From Hermatobates lingyangjiaoensis (lineage: Eukaryota; Arthropoda; Insecta; Hemiptera; Hermatobatidae), in contig JAPFBL010001105.1 in assembly GCA_026182355.1 (NCBI GenBank), positions 1 through 64,000 on the forward strand: a stretch of 64,000 nucleotides of DNA, written 5' to 3'. The notes under the pieces were generated by a model. It made no database searches and was not told the origin of the DNA. It was given only the letters and a program-made list of their open reading frames with translations. Position 1 is the first letter of the stretch, and each line of letters begins with the position of its first letter. Positions 63,601 through 64,000 of the stretch are shown here, piece by piece. The position numbers were made by a program, and so were the translations under genes.

Positions 63601-64000
63601 TAGTAGTCCTGTTGGAGCTTTTAATTTTCTTGATTTCATATATAAATATAAACAAAGTCGATCCAGAGACTAAAAGTGCCGAAATGATCTTTTAAACCTT
63701 ACTAAATATACATTATCGAGAACAAGAAATCACTTTTTATTCTTAATATTTAAAACATACAAAACTCAATTTTGTTTAGAAGCTATATATTAATTAAAAA
63801 TTAACATTTCATATTAAACAGTTTTGAAGAGAGTATTAAAACAATATGATAATTAAACCAAAACATCTACTTTTTGTTTTTATGATTTTTTAATATTTCA
63901 CGATTTTTAACTAAAATGCGTATAAAAAAGTATGCGCTATTTTAATTGCACGCTTATTTAATATAAAAATGCGAGCGAACGTATACATAATAAATTAAAA
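63601..64000. other. AT-rich, nothing recognised
   Basis: No gene or repeat family seen. Confidence 0.5.

Noticed and set aside
59166..64000. Next Ig exon of the sidestep-like gene
   Set aside because: Searched by eye for an acceptor followed by a P-P-x-V-x-W type frame; none found.

Overview
This is an AT-rich, intron- and repeat-dominated piece of an animal genome. One exon is convincing: 59055-59165, + strand, phase 1-1, encoding the N-terminal half of an immunoglobulin domain of the kind seen in arthropod sidestep-like cell-surface proteins. Together with the repeat types this suggests an arthropod. A chelicerate is my guess, but no species marker is present. There are no bacterial or viral genes. 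Most open frames are translations of microsatellites or retroelement debris.

The dominant content is Penelope-like element (PLE) 5' ends. Scattered over 1.6-63.6 kb are several dozen short copies from at least twelve sequence families. I label them HH-A (most abundant), B, C, D, E, F, G, H, I, J, L, N, O, P and Q. Many are paired head to head as inverted repeats, and their outer ends usually run straight into (TA)n tracts. Each family carries the same RNA-like core: CTGANGA, one extra base, a hairpin whose sequence differs between families but still pairs, then GAAA, a short palindrome and a non-G base. This is the hammerhead ribozyme consensus with family-specific helices. In several copies the core is followed by the start of a PLE reading frame (GEL.Y..P ... 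FN..CLKEGLLP..T). A separate fragment at 4000-4406 is the GIY-YIG endonuclease end of a PLE. Families G, N and L have U3/A8 instead of C3/G8, which would preserve the tertiary C3-G8 pair of the hammerhead fold.

Other mobile DNA: a tRNA-derived SINE family with A and B boxes and two alternative 3' tails; non-LTR (LINE) 3' ends at 21.1-21.85, 26.8-27.1 and 46.5-46.7 kb, whose tail matches one of the SINE tails; a Tc1/mariner-like element at 19455-20207 with a PLE foldback nested in it; a TIR element at 18886-19432; and hAT-like non-autonomous elements at 32.2-33.0, 49.6, 50.74-51.43 and 61.4-61.8 kb.

Tandem repeats: a strict 56-bp minisatellite (6235-7005), a 42-bp array with an inverted cap (27945-28276), a GATACCTAGAAAAG minisatellite with a 113-bp higher-order period (47745-49140), and long (TA)n and (CA)n tracts.

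Layout: 0-6 kb PLE copies, one interrupted SINE, one PLE endonuclease remnant and one weak candidate exon (2839-2916); 6-10 kb minisatellite, one HH-C foldback and a SINE; 10-20 kb AT-rich DNA with PLE foldbacks, a possible promoter near 16.75 kb and DNA transposons; 20-32 kb LINE and PLE debris; 32-47 kb dense PLE foldbacks on TA tracts; 47-52 kb minisatellite and hAT region; 52-64 kb sparse repeats around the Ig exon. All positions and pairings were read by eye. No alignment, folding or database search was run.
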